Of a stretch of 20,689 bases of DNA, positions 1 through 10,918 are shown in pieces. This stretch comes from Thioalkalivibrio sp. (lineage in GTDB: Bacteria > Pseudomonadota > Gammaproteobacteria > SpSt-1174). Each line of letters opens with the position of its first letter. Position 1 is the stretch's first letter. Below the pieces are notes generated by a model, which saw only the letters and a list, made by a program, of their open reading frames with translations, ran no database searches and was not told the DNA's origin. The translations under genes and the position numbers were made by a program. The DNA lies in NCBI GenBank assembly GCA_011046015.1, contig DSBO01000009.1, positions 1-20,689 on the forward strand, given 5' to 3'.

Positions 1-661
1 GAGTTACTTTCTCTACATGCTCGACCAGGACCAGCTGGCGGCCGCGCGCTTTCCCGTCGGAGAGCTTCACAAGGACGAACTGCGACGAATCGCCCGCCAG
101 GCCGGCCTGCCGACCGCGGCCAAGAAAGATTCCACCGGAATCTGCTTCATCGGCGAGCGCAAGTTCCGCGACTTTCTCGCCCGCTACCTGCCGGCGCAGC
201 CCGGCCCCGTGGTGACACCGGAGGGCGAGACGCTGGGCGAACACCAGGGTCTCATGTACTACACCCTCGGCCAGCGCCAGGGCCTGGGGATTGGCGGAGT
301 GCGCGACGCCGGCGAGGCGCCCTGGTTCGTGGTGGCCAAGGACCTCGAACGCAACCGCCTGATCGTGGGGCAGGGCCACGACCACCCGCTGCTGTTCCAG
401 CCGGCCCTGCTCGCCCGCCAGGCCCACTGGGTGTCCGAGGCCACCCCCGAGTGGCCGCTGGCCTGCACCGCGAAGATCCGCTACCGCCAGCCCGACCAGG
501 CCTGCACGGTGATGACACGAGACGCGGACACGCTCGAGGTAAACTTCGCCCAGCCACAGCGCGCCATCACCCCGGGACAGTCCATCGTCTTCTACAGCGG
601 CCAGGAATGCCTGGGTGGTGCCATAATCGAACAGTCCATCGACGACCCGGAGCCCAGGTAG
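1..661 (+). CDS. mnmA: tRNA-specific 2-thiouridylase MnmA, 3' part
   Basis: This is the C-terminal part of the enzyme that thiolates U34 of the tRNAs for Lys, Glu and Gln in the cytoplasm, using ATP and sulfur relayed from a sulfur carrier. The open frame runs in from the left edge: bases 2-16 read SYFLY directly ahead of the MLDQDQL segment, as in the family, so the Met at base 17 is internal and the true start lies outside the window. The segment DSTGICFIGERKF carries the conserved second catalytic cysteine (Cys199 in E. coli). The MYYTLGQRQGLGIGG stretch and the C-terminal beta-barrel ending in SGQECLGGAII are also typical. The N-terminal PP-loop ATP-binding part is missing only because of the window edge. 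hflD follows four bases after the stop, an arrangement shared with E. coli. Confidence 0.96.
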   Translation, partial: SYFLYMLDQDQLAAARFPVGELHKDELRRIARQAGLPTAAKKDSTGICFIGERKFRDFLARYLPAQPGPVVTPEGETLGEHQGLMYYTLGQRQGLGIGGVRDAGEAPWFVVAKDLERNRLIVGQGHDHPLLFQPALLARQAHWVSEATPEWPLACTAKIRYRQPDQACTVMTRDADTLEVNFAQPQRAITPGQSIVFYSGQECLGGAIIEQSIDDPEPR

Positions 662-665
662 ACCC

Positions 666-1286
666 GTGACCCCCAGCAACGAAAATCGCGCCATCGCCAT
701 GGCTGCCCTGTTCCAGTGCGCCGAACTCGTGCGCCAGGTCGCCTGGGAGGGCTCGGCCGAGCCCGCCCCCTTCGAGACCTGCATCAAGAGCCTGTTCACG
801 CTCGACGCCGACACGGTCGAGGCCATCTACGGCGACCTGTCCCAGCTGCGGCTGGGCTTCACCGTGCTGGAGCAGCAGCTCGGCCAGGACAACGCCGGCC
901 GCGACATGGAGATCACCCGCTACGTCATTACCTTGCTGCACCTGGAGCGGCGCCTGCGCAAGCGCCCCGACCTGGTCACGGCGATCCAGGAAGGCATCCA
1001 GGCGGCCGAAAAGCAGTTCGAGTTCTTCGCACCCACGCACGCCAACACGGTGGCGCGCCTAGCCGACGTCTACCAGAACAGCATCAGCAAGATGGGGCCG
1101 CGCATCATCGTGCAGGGCGACCAGGGGCATCTGAGCAACCCCGACAACGCCTCGCGCATCCGCGCCCTCTTGCTGGCCGGCATCCGCGCCGCCGTGCTCT
1201 GGCGCCAGGCCGGCGGGACGCGCTGGAACCTCATCTTCGGGCGCGCCAAGCTGGTCGCTGCGGCGCGCAGACTGGGCCCCCACTAG
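666..1286 (+). CDS. hflD: High frequency lysogenization protein HflD homolog
   Basis: This 206-residue, mostly helical protein has the usual length of HflD (YcfC). In E. coli HflD is peripherally associated with the inner membrane and affects the lambda CII lysogeny decision; its housekeeping role is not firmly known. Family features are the N-terminal AMAALFQCAELVRQ, the central YVITLLHLERRL and the C-terminal QGDQGHLSNPDNASRIRALLLAGIR. The start is GTG at 666, four bases after the mnmA stop, so the two are very probably one operon and may be translationally coupled. In E. coli purB follows hflD. Here acnA and about 9.6 kb of other genes lie between them. Confidence 0.94.
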   Translation: MTPSNENRAIAMAALFQCAELVRQVAWEGSAEPAPFETCIKSLFTLDADTVEAIYGDLSQLRLGFTVLEQQLGQDNAGRDMEITRYVITLLHLERRLRKRPDLVTAIQEGIQAAEKQFEFFAPTHANTVARLADVYQNSISKMGPRIIVQGDQGHLSNPDNASRIRALLLAGIRAAVLWRQAGGTRWNLIFGRAKLVAAARRLGPH

Positions 1287-1318
1287 GGACGCCCCTACCG
1301 TTTCGGGGATGAATCACC

Positions 1319-1324
1319 GATAAT
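1319..1324 (+). promoter_or_regulatory. Possible -10 element for acnA
   Basis: GATAAT at this position, 66 bases before the acnA start, matches five of six bases of the sigma-70 -10 consensus and lies in the only AT-richer stretch of the hflD-acnA gap (1287-1390). No convincing -35 box sits 16-18 bases upstream. A separate acnA promoter is reasonable because the gap is 104 bases, but the evidence is a single short match. Confidence 0.3.
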
Positions 1325-1390
1325 TGCGCCCTTTCGCGCCCGGAATACCACGCGCGAACACTCGAACAACTTCAAATACCAGGACGAACC

Positions 1391-4132
<2,742 letters not shown>

Positions 4133-4144
4133 TCCGGCCATTTC

Positions 4145-4172
4145 GGCGGCGGGGCCCGACGGCCCCGCCGCC
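4145..4172 (+). terminator. 12-bp GC hairpin after acnA
   Basis: GGCGGCGGGGCC and GGCCCCGCCGCC form a perfect 12-bp stem around the tetraloop CGAC, 12 bases after the acnA stop. Its position and strength suggest transcription termination or 3'-end protection of acnA mRNA. There is no T-run on either side, so it is not a textbook intrinsic terminator. The rest of the gap (4173-4312) shows no convincing gene. Confidence 0.5.
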
Positions 4173-4312
4173 TCCTGCCGCCCCACACAACCCTGTGGCC
4201 GCATGACGTGGCACCATCGTGATGCCTGACGACGCTCAGGACTCTGCGCCATATCTCTAAGCCGCACGCCGCAGACCGCGCCCTGACCAAACGATCAAGA
4301 GATCCGAAGACC

Positions 4313-5138
4313 ATGCGATCCCGCGGACCCCTGATACTTGCCCTGCTCCTGCCGGGTATCGGCGGAATGCTCGCCGGCTACACCGCGTGGCAGGACCCCG
4401 CGAAGCGGCCGATCACGCAACAGCAGTTCGACGAACGCCTCAACGCCCTCGAGGAACGGCTGCTCGCCCACCTCGCGGAAGTCTCGTCCCATCACGACAC
4501 CCGTACCGATCGTCTCGACGATGAGCTGATGACCATCAAGGACGACCTGAAGTGGATTCAGCACACGCAGGCCATCCAGGCCGAGAAGATCGGGCGCATC
4601 GTGCGCGAGGAGGAAAACCGCAAGAAGACCCAGGTGGTGCAAACCGGGCAGGCGCCATCGGACCAGAAGGTCGTGCTGGGCCGCCTGGAGTGGGTGGGAT
4701 TTCCGACCATCGGAACCTACCTCAAGGCGCGAATCGATTCCGGCGCGAACACCTCCTCGCTCTCGGCCCGCGACATCACGGAGTATGAGCGTGATGGCGA
4801 ACAGTGGGTCCGCTTCAAGCTCGCGCTGGCCGAGGATGAGGAAGACGTGGTGGAGGCGGTGCGCGATGCGTGGATCGAGACACCGCTGCTACGCCGGGTA
4901 CGCATCACCCAGGCCTCCGGCAGCGAATCGCGACCCGTGGTGCGCCTGCAGATGACGCTCGGCCCGATCCGCCAGGAGGTTCACCCTCAACGACCGCACC
5001 GACCTGCACTACCCGGTGCTGCTGGGGCGTCGTTTCATGATGGACATCGCCGATATCGACGTCAGCCGCAAGTATATTTACGAGCGACCGGCCTACCCTC
5101 GCAAGGATGCGCAGGATAACGACAAAGTCGCGGAGTAG
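4313..5138 (+). pseudogene. RimB-like retropepsin ('ATP-dependent zinc protease' family), frameshifted near the 3' end
   Basis: The reading frame from 4313 encodes an N-terminal signal-anchor (about residues 6-24), a coiled-coil-like stretch (about 36-107) and then a RimB-type aspartic protease domain with the catalytic motif IDSGANTSS (Asp142). This family resembles retropepsins despite its 'ATP-dependent zinc protease' name. The frame is conserved to GPIRQE, ending at 4978. The family's next segment, FTLNDRTDLHYPVLLGRRFM, is read only in another frame, from 4980 to the TAG at 5136-5138. Without a shift, translation ends at 5119 with an unrelated tail. Related proteins usually have two residues where one stray base lies here, so a five-base deletion in a GGAG-rich stretch would explain it; a sequencing error would look the same. 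The joined frames give about 274 residues. The next two genes belong to the same module. Confidence 0.82.
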
Positions 5139-5148
5139 TCGACGGCGC

Positions 5149-6660
5149 ATGTCACGCATCAGTCTTTACGTCATGGTGGCGGTGTTTCTCATCGCCGGCC
5201 TCTCCCTCACCCTGTACCGACACATCGAACTGCAGGTACCCTGGACACCGGGCGAAACCCGGCAGGTCTGGCATGTCGAAGGGCTGGTGAGCTTCGAGGC
5301 GCACGGCGACCCCGTCAAGGTGTCACTGGCACTGCCCGACAATCCGGGCGGCTTTCGCCTGCTGAGCGAGCACACCGCCTCGCCGGGCTATGGCCTGCAT
5401 TATGTCGATACCGAGGTCGGCCGCCGCGCCGAGTGGACGATTCGTCAGGCCACCGGCCGGCAGCAGATCTACTACTCCGTCCAGTTCCTCGTGGATGACG
5501 GCAGTCAGACCCGCGCGGCCACCCCCGCCCTGCCCGACACCGTTGTCTGGGAGCACCCCCTGGGAACGTCGGCACAACAGGTCATCGATGCAGCCCGTGA
5601 GCGCTCGGCCGACGCCTTCAGCTTTACCCGCGAACTCGCACGCCGCTTCACCGACGAGCCCGCCGGCGACGAGAACATTCGCCTGCTGATGTCGCGTTTC
5701 GACACCCCGGAGCTGCTGGTGCGGTTACTGCATCAGGCCGGCATAGCTGCTCGCCTGGAGCACGGCCTGATACTGGAGGACGGCCGGCGTCGTCAGGTCC
5801 TCGAGCCGTGGGTCGGCGTGTTTGACGGCGACCAACGGCTACTGCTAAACCCGCGCACGGGCAAGACCGGGCAACCGGACAACCTGCTCCTGTGGGAGGC
5901 CGGCGGCAGTCCCGTGCTGGAGGTCCAGGGTGGTACCGAGTCGCGCATCACCTACTCCATGCTGCGCCGGGACGAGCCGGCCGCCGTCGCCGCGCAGACC
6001 GACCTCGAGGCCGGCGGCGTGATGGGCTTTTCCATCCACTCGCTGCCGCTGGAAGAGCAGGCGCTGTTCAAGAACATCCTGCTGATCCCGATCGGCGCGC
6101 TGGTGGTCGTCATCCTGCGCGTGCTGGTGGGCATCAAGACCTCGGGCACCTTCATGCCCGTGCTGATCGCGCTGGCGTTCATGCAAACGACGTTGCTCAC
6201 CGGCCTCATCGCCTTCCTGCTGATCGTCTCCACCGGGCTCATGATCCGCAGCTACCTGTCACACCTCAACCTGCTGCTGGTCGCCCGCGTCTCGGCAGTC
6301 ATCATCACCGTCATCCTGATCATCTCGGCCTACTCGCTGCTGGCCTATCGTCTGGGTTTCAACGAAGGACTGGTGATCACCTTCTTCCCGATGATCATCC
6401 TCTCGTGGACCATCGAGCGCATGTCCATCCTGTGGGAGGAGGAAGGCGCGCGGGAGGTATTCATCCAGGGTGGCGGCAGCCTGCTCACCGCGGTACTGGC
6501 GTTTCTCGCCATGGATCACCCCGTGGTCCAGCACCTCACATTCAACTTCCTCGGCCTGCAGCTGATCCTGATGGCGCTGATCCTGCTGCTCGGCAACTAT
6601 TCCGGCTACCGGCTGCTGGAGCTTCGCCGCTTCAGCCCGCTGGGCCACTCGCGCGACTGA
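5149..6660 (+). CDS. Inactive transglutaminase-like protein with C-terminal seven-helix membrane domain
   Basis: This 503-residue inner-membrane protein has one N-terminal helix (about 7-25), a large periplasmic part (26-305) and about seven C-terminal helices (from about 308 to 484). That architecture matches the UUP1/inactive-transglutaminase plus 7TM family that accompanies RimK-like ligases. The segment around 140-240 resembles the transglutaminase core, but the whole protein contains no cysteine, so it cannot use the usual Cys-His-Asp chemistry. It more likely binds a peptide. I chose ATG at 5149, ten bases after the corrected protease stop, because the hydrophobic helix then begins near the N-terminus; ATG 5107 would add an arginine-rich extension overlapping the protease gene. 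The ligase gene starts one base after its stop. The exact substrate is unknown. Confidence 0.85.
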   Translation: MSRISLYVMVAVFLIAGLSLTLYRHIELQVPWTPGETRQVWHVEGLVSFEAHGDPVKVSLALPDNPGGFRLLSEHTASPGYGLHYVDTEVGRRAEWTIRQATGRQQIYYSVQFLVDDGSQTRAATPALPDTVVWEHPLGTSAQQVIDAARERSADAFSFTRELARRFTDEPAGDENIRLLMSRFDTPELLVRLLHQAGIAARLEHGLILEDGRRRQVLEPWVGVFDGDQRLLLNPRTGKTGQPDNLLLWEAGGSPVLEVQGGTESRITYSMLRRDEPAAVAAQTDLEAGGVMGFSIHSLPLEEQALFKNILLIPIGALVVVILRVLVGIKTSGTFMPVLIALAFMQTTLLTGLIAFLLIVSTGLMIRSYLSHLNLLLVARVSAVIITVILIISAYSLLAYRLGFNEGLVITFFPMIILSWTIERMSILWEEEGAREVFIQGGGSLLTAVLAFLAMDHPVVQHLTFNFLGLQLILMALILLLGNYSGYRLLELRRFSPLGHSRD

Positions 6661-6661
6661 C

Positions 6662-7603
6662 ATGCTCAGGCTCGCTCGCCAACTGCGCATCCGCGGCGTC
6701 ATCGGTATGAACCGGCGCAACATCCACTACATCGGCCGCTATAACGACCGGCGCCTCTACCCGTTGGTGGATGACAAGCTCAAAACCAAGCTCCTGGCCC
6801 AAGAACACGACATCGCCACGCTCGTCCTGCTCGGCACCATCCGCTCCCAGTTCGAGGTCAGGCACGTCACGCAACTGGTCAGCCAGCAGGACGGGTTCGT
6901 GATCAAGCCAGCCAAGGGCGGCGGCGGCAAGGGGATCCTGGTGGTTGAACGGCAGGAGCCCGGGGCCTATATCAAGCCCAGCGGGCGGATCATCCATCGC
7001 GACGGACTGGAGCGGCATGTCTCCAACATTCTCTCCGGGCTCTATAGCCTCGGTGGATCGCCGGATGCCGCCATCATCGAAGAACTGATCCTGTTCGATG
7101 AGCGGTTCGAAAGTTACACCCACGAGGGCGTACCCGACATCCGCGTCATCGTCTTTCGCGGTTATCCCGTAATGGCCATGATGCGCCTGTCGACGGCCGC
7201 CTCGGACGGCAAGGCCAACCTGCACCAGGGCGCGGTGGGGGTGGGGCTCGACATTGCCACCGGCCGTGCAGTCGGTGGCGTGCAGTTCGACCGCCCGGTT
7301 AGCCGGCACCCGGACACCGACTGCCCTCTGGCCGATCTCGAGGTGCCACAGTGGGAGGAACTGCTGCTGCAGACGGCGGCATGCTATGAGCTGACCGGGC
7401 TGGGCTATCTCGGTACCGACATCGTACTCGACCGCCGGCACGGACCAATGCTGCTGGAACTCAATGCCCGGCCGGGGCTCACCATCCAGATCGCCAACGG
7501 GCGCGGTCTGCGCGAGGCGCTGGACCTGATCGAGCGCCAACCGGCCGGTGCCCCGGCGGCAGAGCGCGTCGCATTCTCGCGGCGCTATCTCGCGGCGAGC
7601 TGA
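6662..7603 (+). CDS. RimK-like ATP-grasp alpha-L-glutamate ligase family protein
   Basis: This 313-residue cytoplasmic protein is an ATP-grasp ligase of the 'alpha-L-glutamate ligase-like' (RimK-related) group. Such enzymes activate a carboxylate as an acyl phosphate and join it to an amine, typically adding amino acids to a peptide or protein. Visible motifs are the ATP-binding lysine and glycine-rich loop VIKPAKGGGGKG (80-91), IIEELI (138-143), the PDIRVIVFRGYPVMAMMR strand region (158-175) and the metal-binding end motif LLELNARPGL (264-273), with Glu266 and Asn268. It lacks the N-terminal domain of E. coli RimK. It starts one base after the transglutaminase-like gene, so the two are almost certainly co-translated. 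With the frameshifted protease it forms a module predicted by comparative genomics to modify peptides. The substrate cannot be told from sequence. Confidence 0.88.
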   Translation: MLRLARQLRIRGVIGMNRRNIHYIGRYNDRRLYPLVDDKLKTKLLAQEHDIATLVLLGTIRSQFEVRHVTQLVSQQDGFVIKPAKGGGGKGILVVERQEPGAYIKPSGRIIHRDGLERHVSNILSGLYSLGGSPDAAIIEELILFDERFESYTHEGVPDIRVIVFRGYPVMAMMRLSTAASDGKANLHQGAVGVGLDIATGRAVGGVQFDRPVSRHPDTDCPLADLEVPQWEELLLQTAACYELTGLGYLGTDIVLDRRHGPMLLELNARPGLTIQIANGRGLREALDLIERQPAGAPAAERVAFSRRYLAAS

Positions 7604-7610
7604 CCCGTCC

Positions 7611-7633
7611 GCGCCCGGCGCTCAGGCCGGCGC
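7611..7633. terminator. Possible bidirectional hairpin between convergent genes
   Basis: The 18-base gap between the converging ligase and GGDEF-EAL genes, together with the last codons of the latter, can fold as GCGCC(C)GGC against GCCGGCGC with a six-base loop and one bulged C. Its position suits termination from both sides, but it has no T-run and the region is very GC-rich, so chance is not excluded. Confidence 0.25.
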
Positions 7634-9277
7634 TACCGAACCCAGGCGCCCCCCCTCGCGCCAGCCCGCACGGTGGTCACGCAGCCAGGCATGCACCCTG
7701 TCCGCCTCCAGTGGCGGGCTGATGTGATAGCCCTGGGCGTGGTCACAACCGAGGATGGCGAGTAGCCCCAGCGTATCCTCGTCCTCCACCCCTTCGGCCA
7801 CTACGCGGCGACCCAGGTTGTGTGCCAGATCGATGGTCGCACGCACAATCACCGCATCGTTCTCGTCAAAGCTCATGTGTGTGACGAAGGACTTGTCGAT
7901 CTTGATCTCGTTGGCTGGCAGTCGCTTGAGATAGGCCAGCGAGGAATAGCCCGTACCGAAGTCGTCGATGGCAAAACCGAAGCCCATCCGTGTAAGCCGC
8001 GTGATGGCGCGCATCGCCTGCTCCGGGTCGGCCATCACGGCGCTCTCCGTGATCTCCAGTACCAGCGCCCGGGGCGAGATGCCGTTGCGGCGGAAGGTAT
8101 GCACCACGTCATCGAGGAAACCGGCGTCGCTGAGGCTGCGCGCGGAGATGTTCACCGACACGACCAGCCCGCCCCCGCACTCGCCCCAGTCCCGCAGGTA
8201 AGCCGCCACGCGACGGATCACCCACTGATCGAGTTGCGTGATCAGCCCGGTCTGCTCCGCCATGGGTACGAACTCGTCCGGCAGCACCGTGCACCCGTCG
8301 GGATGCCGGCGCCAGCGCACCAGTGCCTCCAGGCCCTTGAGGTTGCCGCTGCTCACGTCGATCTGGGGCTGGAAGGCCACGTCCAGCTTGTCGATCTCGA
8401 TCGCGCGGCGCAGCTCACCGAGCAGCGAGAGCTGGTTGAGGCTGTGCTGCTCGAGCTCCTCGGCGTACACGGCCCAGTGCGTGGCGGCCTTCTTCGCCGC
8501 ATACATCGCGATCTCGGCACGCTTCATCAGTGTGCTGGCATTGGCACCGTGATCCGGATAGAACGCCACACCGATGCTCACCGCCGCATCCATCTTGTGC
8601 CCGTCAATGACAAAGGGTGCGTCCAGTGCGGCGCGAATGCGGTCTGAAACCGTGGCCACCCGGGCCGGTGCGCCCATGCCCTCGACCACCAGCCCGAATT
8701 CGTCACCGCCGAGTCGGGCCAGGGTATGCGTCTCGTTGAGTTCCTCGCCCAGGCGCTCGCTCACCGCCATCAGCAGCCGGTCGCCGTAGTCGTGACCCAG
8801 GGTGTCGTTGATCGCCTTGAAGCGGTCGATGTCCATCATCAGTACCGAGAAGTCGCCCGGTCCCGTCTGCTGTTGCGCAGCATGAATGAGCGCGGTGATG
8901 CGCTCAGCGAAGTGACGGCGGTTCGGCAGGCCGGTGAGGCCGTCGTGCGAGGCGCGGTGCCGCTCCAGCGCGGAGATGCGACGAATCTCGCGGATGGTGA
9001 GCATGCTGAGCCGGCTCACCACCAGCACGAACACGCTGCCCATGAAGAACACGGCAGCCACGACATAGTCGATGGGTGTGATCTCACGGCCGAGCAGGGA
9101 GACGTTATAGGCGACGTAGCCGAGGATGAAGGCAACGATGAGCAGGGACAGGGCCCGCCAGCCCTGAACGGTCTCACGCGCCTCGCCGCAAATCCGGCAG
9201 GCCGGCAGCAGGGCGGCAAGCAGCAGCGTCACGCCGGCCAGGACCAGGCCGGGTGGCAGCAGGCGCAGGGATTCCAA
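7622..9277 (-). CDS. Membrane-anchored GGDEF-EAL cyclic-di-GMP protein
   Basis: This 551-residue protein makes and/or degrades cyclic di-GMP. Three N-terminal membrane helices (about 9-25, 42-62, 68-88) precede a GGDEF domain (about 107-272) and an EAL domain (about 283-540). The GGDEF signature at 190-194 is intact, with the upstream MMDIDRFKAINDTLGHDYGD metal/GTP loop. The inhibitory I-site position, normally RxxD, reads NETH, so product feedback through this site is unlikely. The EAL domain keeps EALVRW, SVNISARSL, EITES, IDDFGTGYSSLAYLKRLP, IKIDKSFV, AEGVE and the final Q of HAQGYHISPP, which are the residues needed for phosphodiesterase activity. There is no PAS or other cytoplasmic sensor; the only possible sensor is the membrane part, which has a CRIC pair at 27-30. 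Which activity dominates cannot be read from sequence. A promoter lies about 100 bases upstream. Confidence 0.95.
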   Translation of the reverse strand: MESLRLLPPGLVLAGVTLLLAALLPACRICGEARETVQGWRALSLLIVAFILGYVAYNVSLLGREITPIDYVVAAVFFMGSVFVLVVSRLSMLTIREIRRISALERHRASHDGLTGLPNRRHFAERITALIHAAQQQTGPGDFSVLMMDIDRFKAINDTLGHDYGDRLLMAVSERLGEELNETHTLARLGGDEFGLVVEGMGAPARVATVSDRIRAALDAPFVIDGHKMDAAVSIGVAFYPDHGANASTLMKRAEIAMYAAKKAATHWAVYAEELEQHSLNQLSLLGELRRAIEIDKLDVAFQPQIDVSSGNLKGLEALVRWRRHPDGCTVLPDEFVPMAEQTGLITQLDQWVIRRVAAYLRDWGECGGGLVVSVNISARSLSDAGFLDDVVHTFRRNGISPRALVLEITESAVMADPEQAMRAITRLTRMGFGFAIDDFGTGYSSLAYLKRLPANEIKIDKSFVTHMSFDENDAVIVRATIDLAHNLGRRVVAEGVEDEDTLGLLAILGCDHAQGYHISPPLEADRVHAWLRDHRAGWREGGRLGSVAPA

Positions 9278-9365
9278 TGGACTCGCTCCCGAAGTGCCGG
9301 CCGTTCGTTATGTATTTTTGCTCCCGCCGCTGCTGGCCGGCTGTGCATGCGGGCGGGGAGACGTG

Positions 9366-9389
9366 GGGGCAGTATAGAGGACCTGCCCC
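9366..9389. promoter_or_regulatory. Operator-like dyad over the GGDEF-EAL promoter
   Basis: GGGGCAG and CTGCCCC form a perfect 7-bp inverted repeat separated by 10 bases. It overlaps the edge of the minus-strand -10 box and the -10/-35 spacer of the promoter at 9371-9400. The spacing puts the two arms about 17 bases apart centre to centre, which is compatible with a dimeric DNA-binding protein. No regulator is encoded next to it, so the identity of any binder is unknown. Confidence 0.35.
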
Positions 9390-9400
9390 GCACATGTAAG
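9371..9400 (-). promoter_or_regulatory. Sigma-70-type promoter for the GGDEF-EAL gene
   Basis: On the minus strand CTTACA (9400-9395, four of six -35 matches) and TATACT (9376-9371, five of six -10 matches) are separated by 18 bases. The start codon lies about 94 bases downstream of the -10 box, giving a long 5' leader of roughly 85-90 bases. The promoter sits between fumC and the GGDEF-EAL gene, so the latter is probably transcribed separately from fumC. Confidence 0.5.
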
Positions 9401-9422
9401 TCTTGGTTTTATAAAGAATAAA

Positions 9423-10814
<1,392 letters not shown>

Positions 10815-10835
10815 GTCGTGGTCTTCCAGCCTGTG

Positions 10836-10859
10836 CGCGCCGGTCGGGAAACCGGCGCG
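10836..10859. repeat. 9-bp inverted repeat in the fumC-purB divergent region
   Basis: CGCGCCGGT and ACCGGCGCG pair perfectly around the loop CGGGAA, 7 bases upstream of the purB -10 box and 22 bases upstream of the fumC start. It covers the place where the purB -35 box should be, so it could be an operator. In fumC mRNA it would form a stable leader hairpin close to the ribosome-binding site. Confidence 0.45.
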
Positions 10860-10866
10860 GGTGATG

Positions 10867-10872
10867 TATAAT
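10867..10872 (+). promoter_or_regulatory. purB: -10 box of purB
   Basis: TATAAT is a perfect -10 consensus, 46 bases ahead of the purB ATG, giving a predicted leader of about 40 bases. No recognisable -35 box is present at 16-18 bases upstream, because that space is taken by the inverted repeat at 10836-10859. This hints at activator- or repressor-dependent control. I do not see a PurR box in the gap. Confidence 0.5.
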
Positions 10873-10918
10873 CCGTGCCTTTCGCACGATCCATACACGT
10901 CATTCTAACGGAGCCGGC

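Noticed and set aside
4979..4981. Programmed ribosomal frameshifting as the explanation for the split protease.
   Set aside because: I see no slippery heptamer, such as a run of A or T, at the junction. Two residues also seem to be missing relative to the family, which points to a small deletion or an error.
5107..5148. An upstream ATG that would extend the transglutaminase-like protein by 14 residues.
   Set aside because: The extension is arginine-rich, overlaps the real 3' end of the protease frame, and places the signal-anchor helix unusually far from the N-terminus.
10815..10898. An upstream start that would lengthen FumC by 28 residues.
   Set aside because: The extra codons run through the 9-bp inverted repeat and the purB -10 box, and the start at 10814 has a ribosome-binding site and the family's usual N-terminus.
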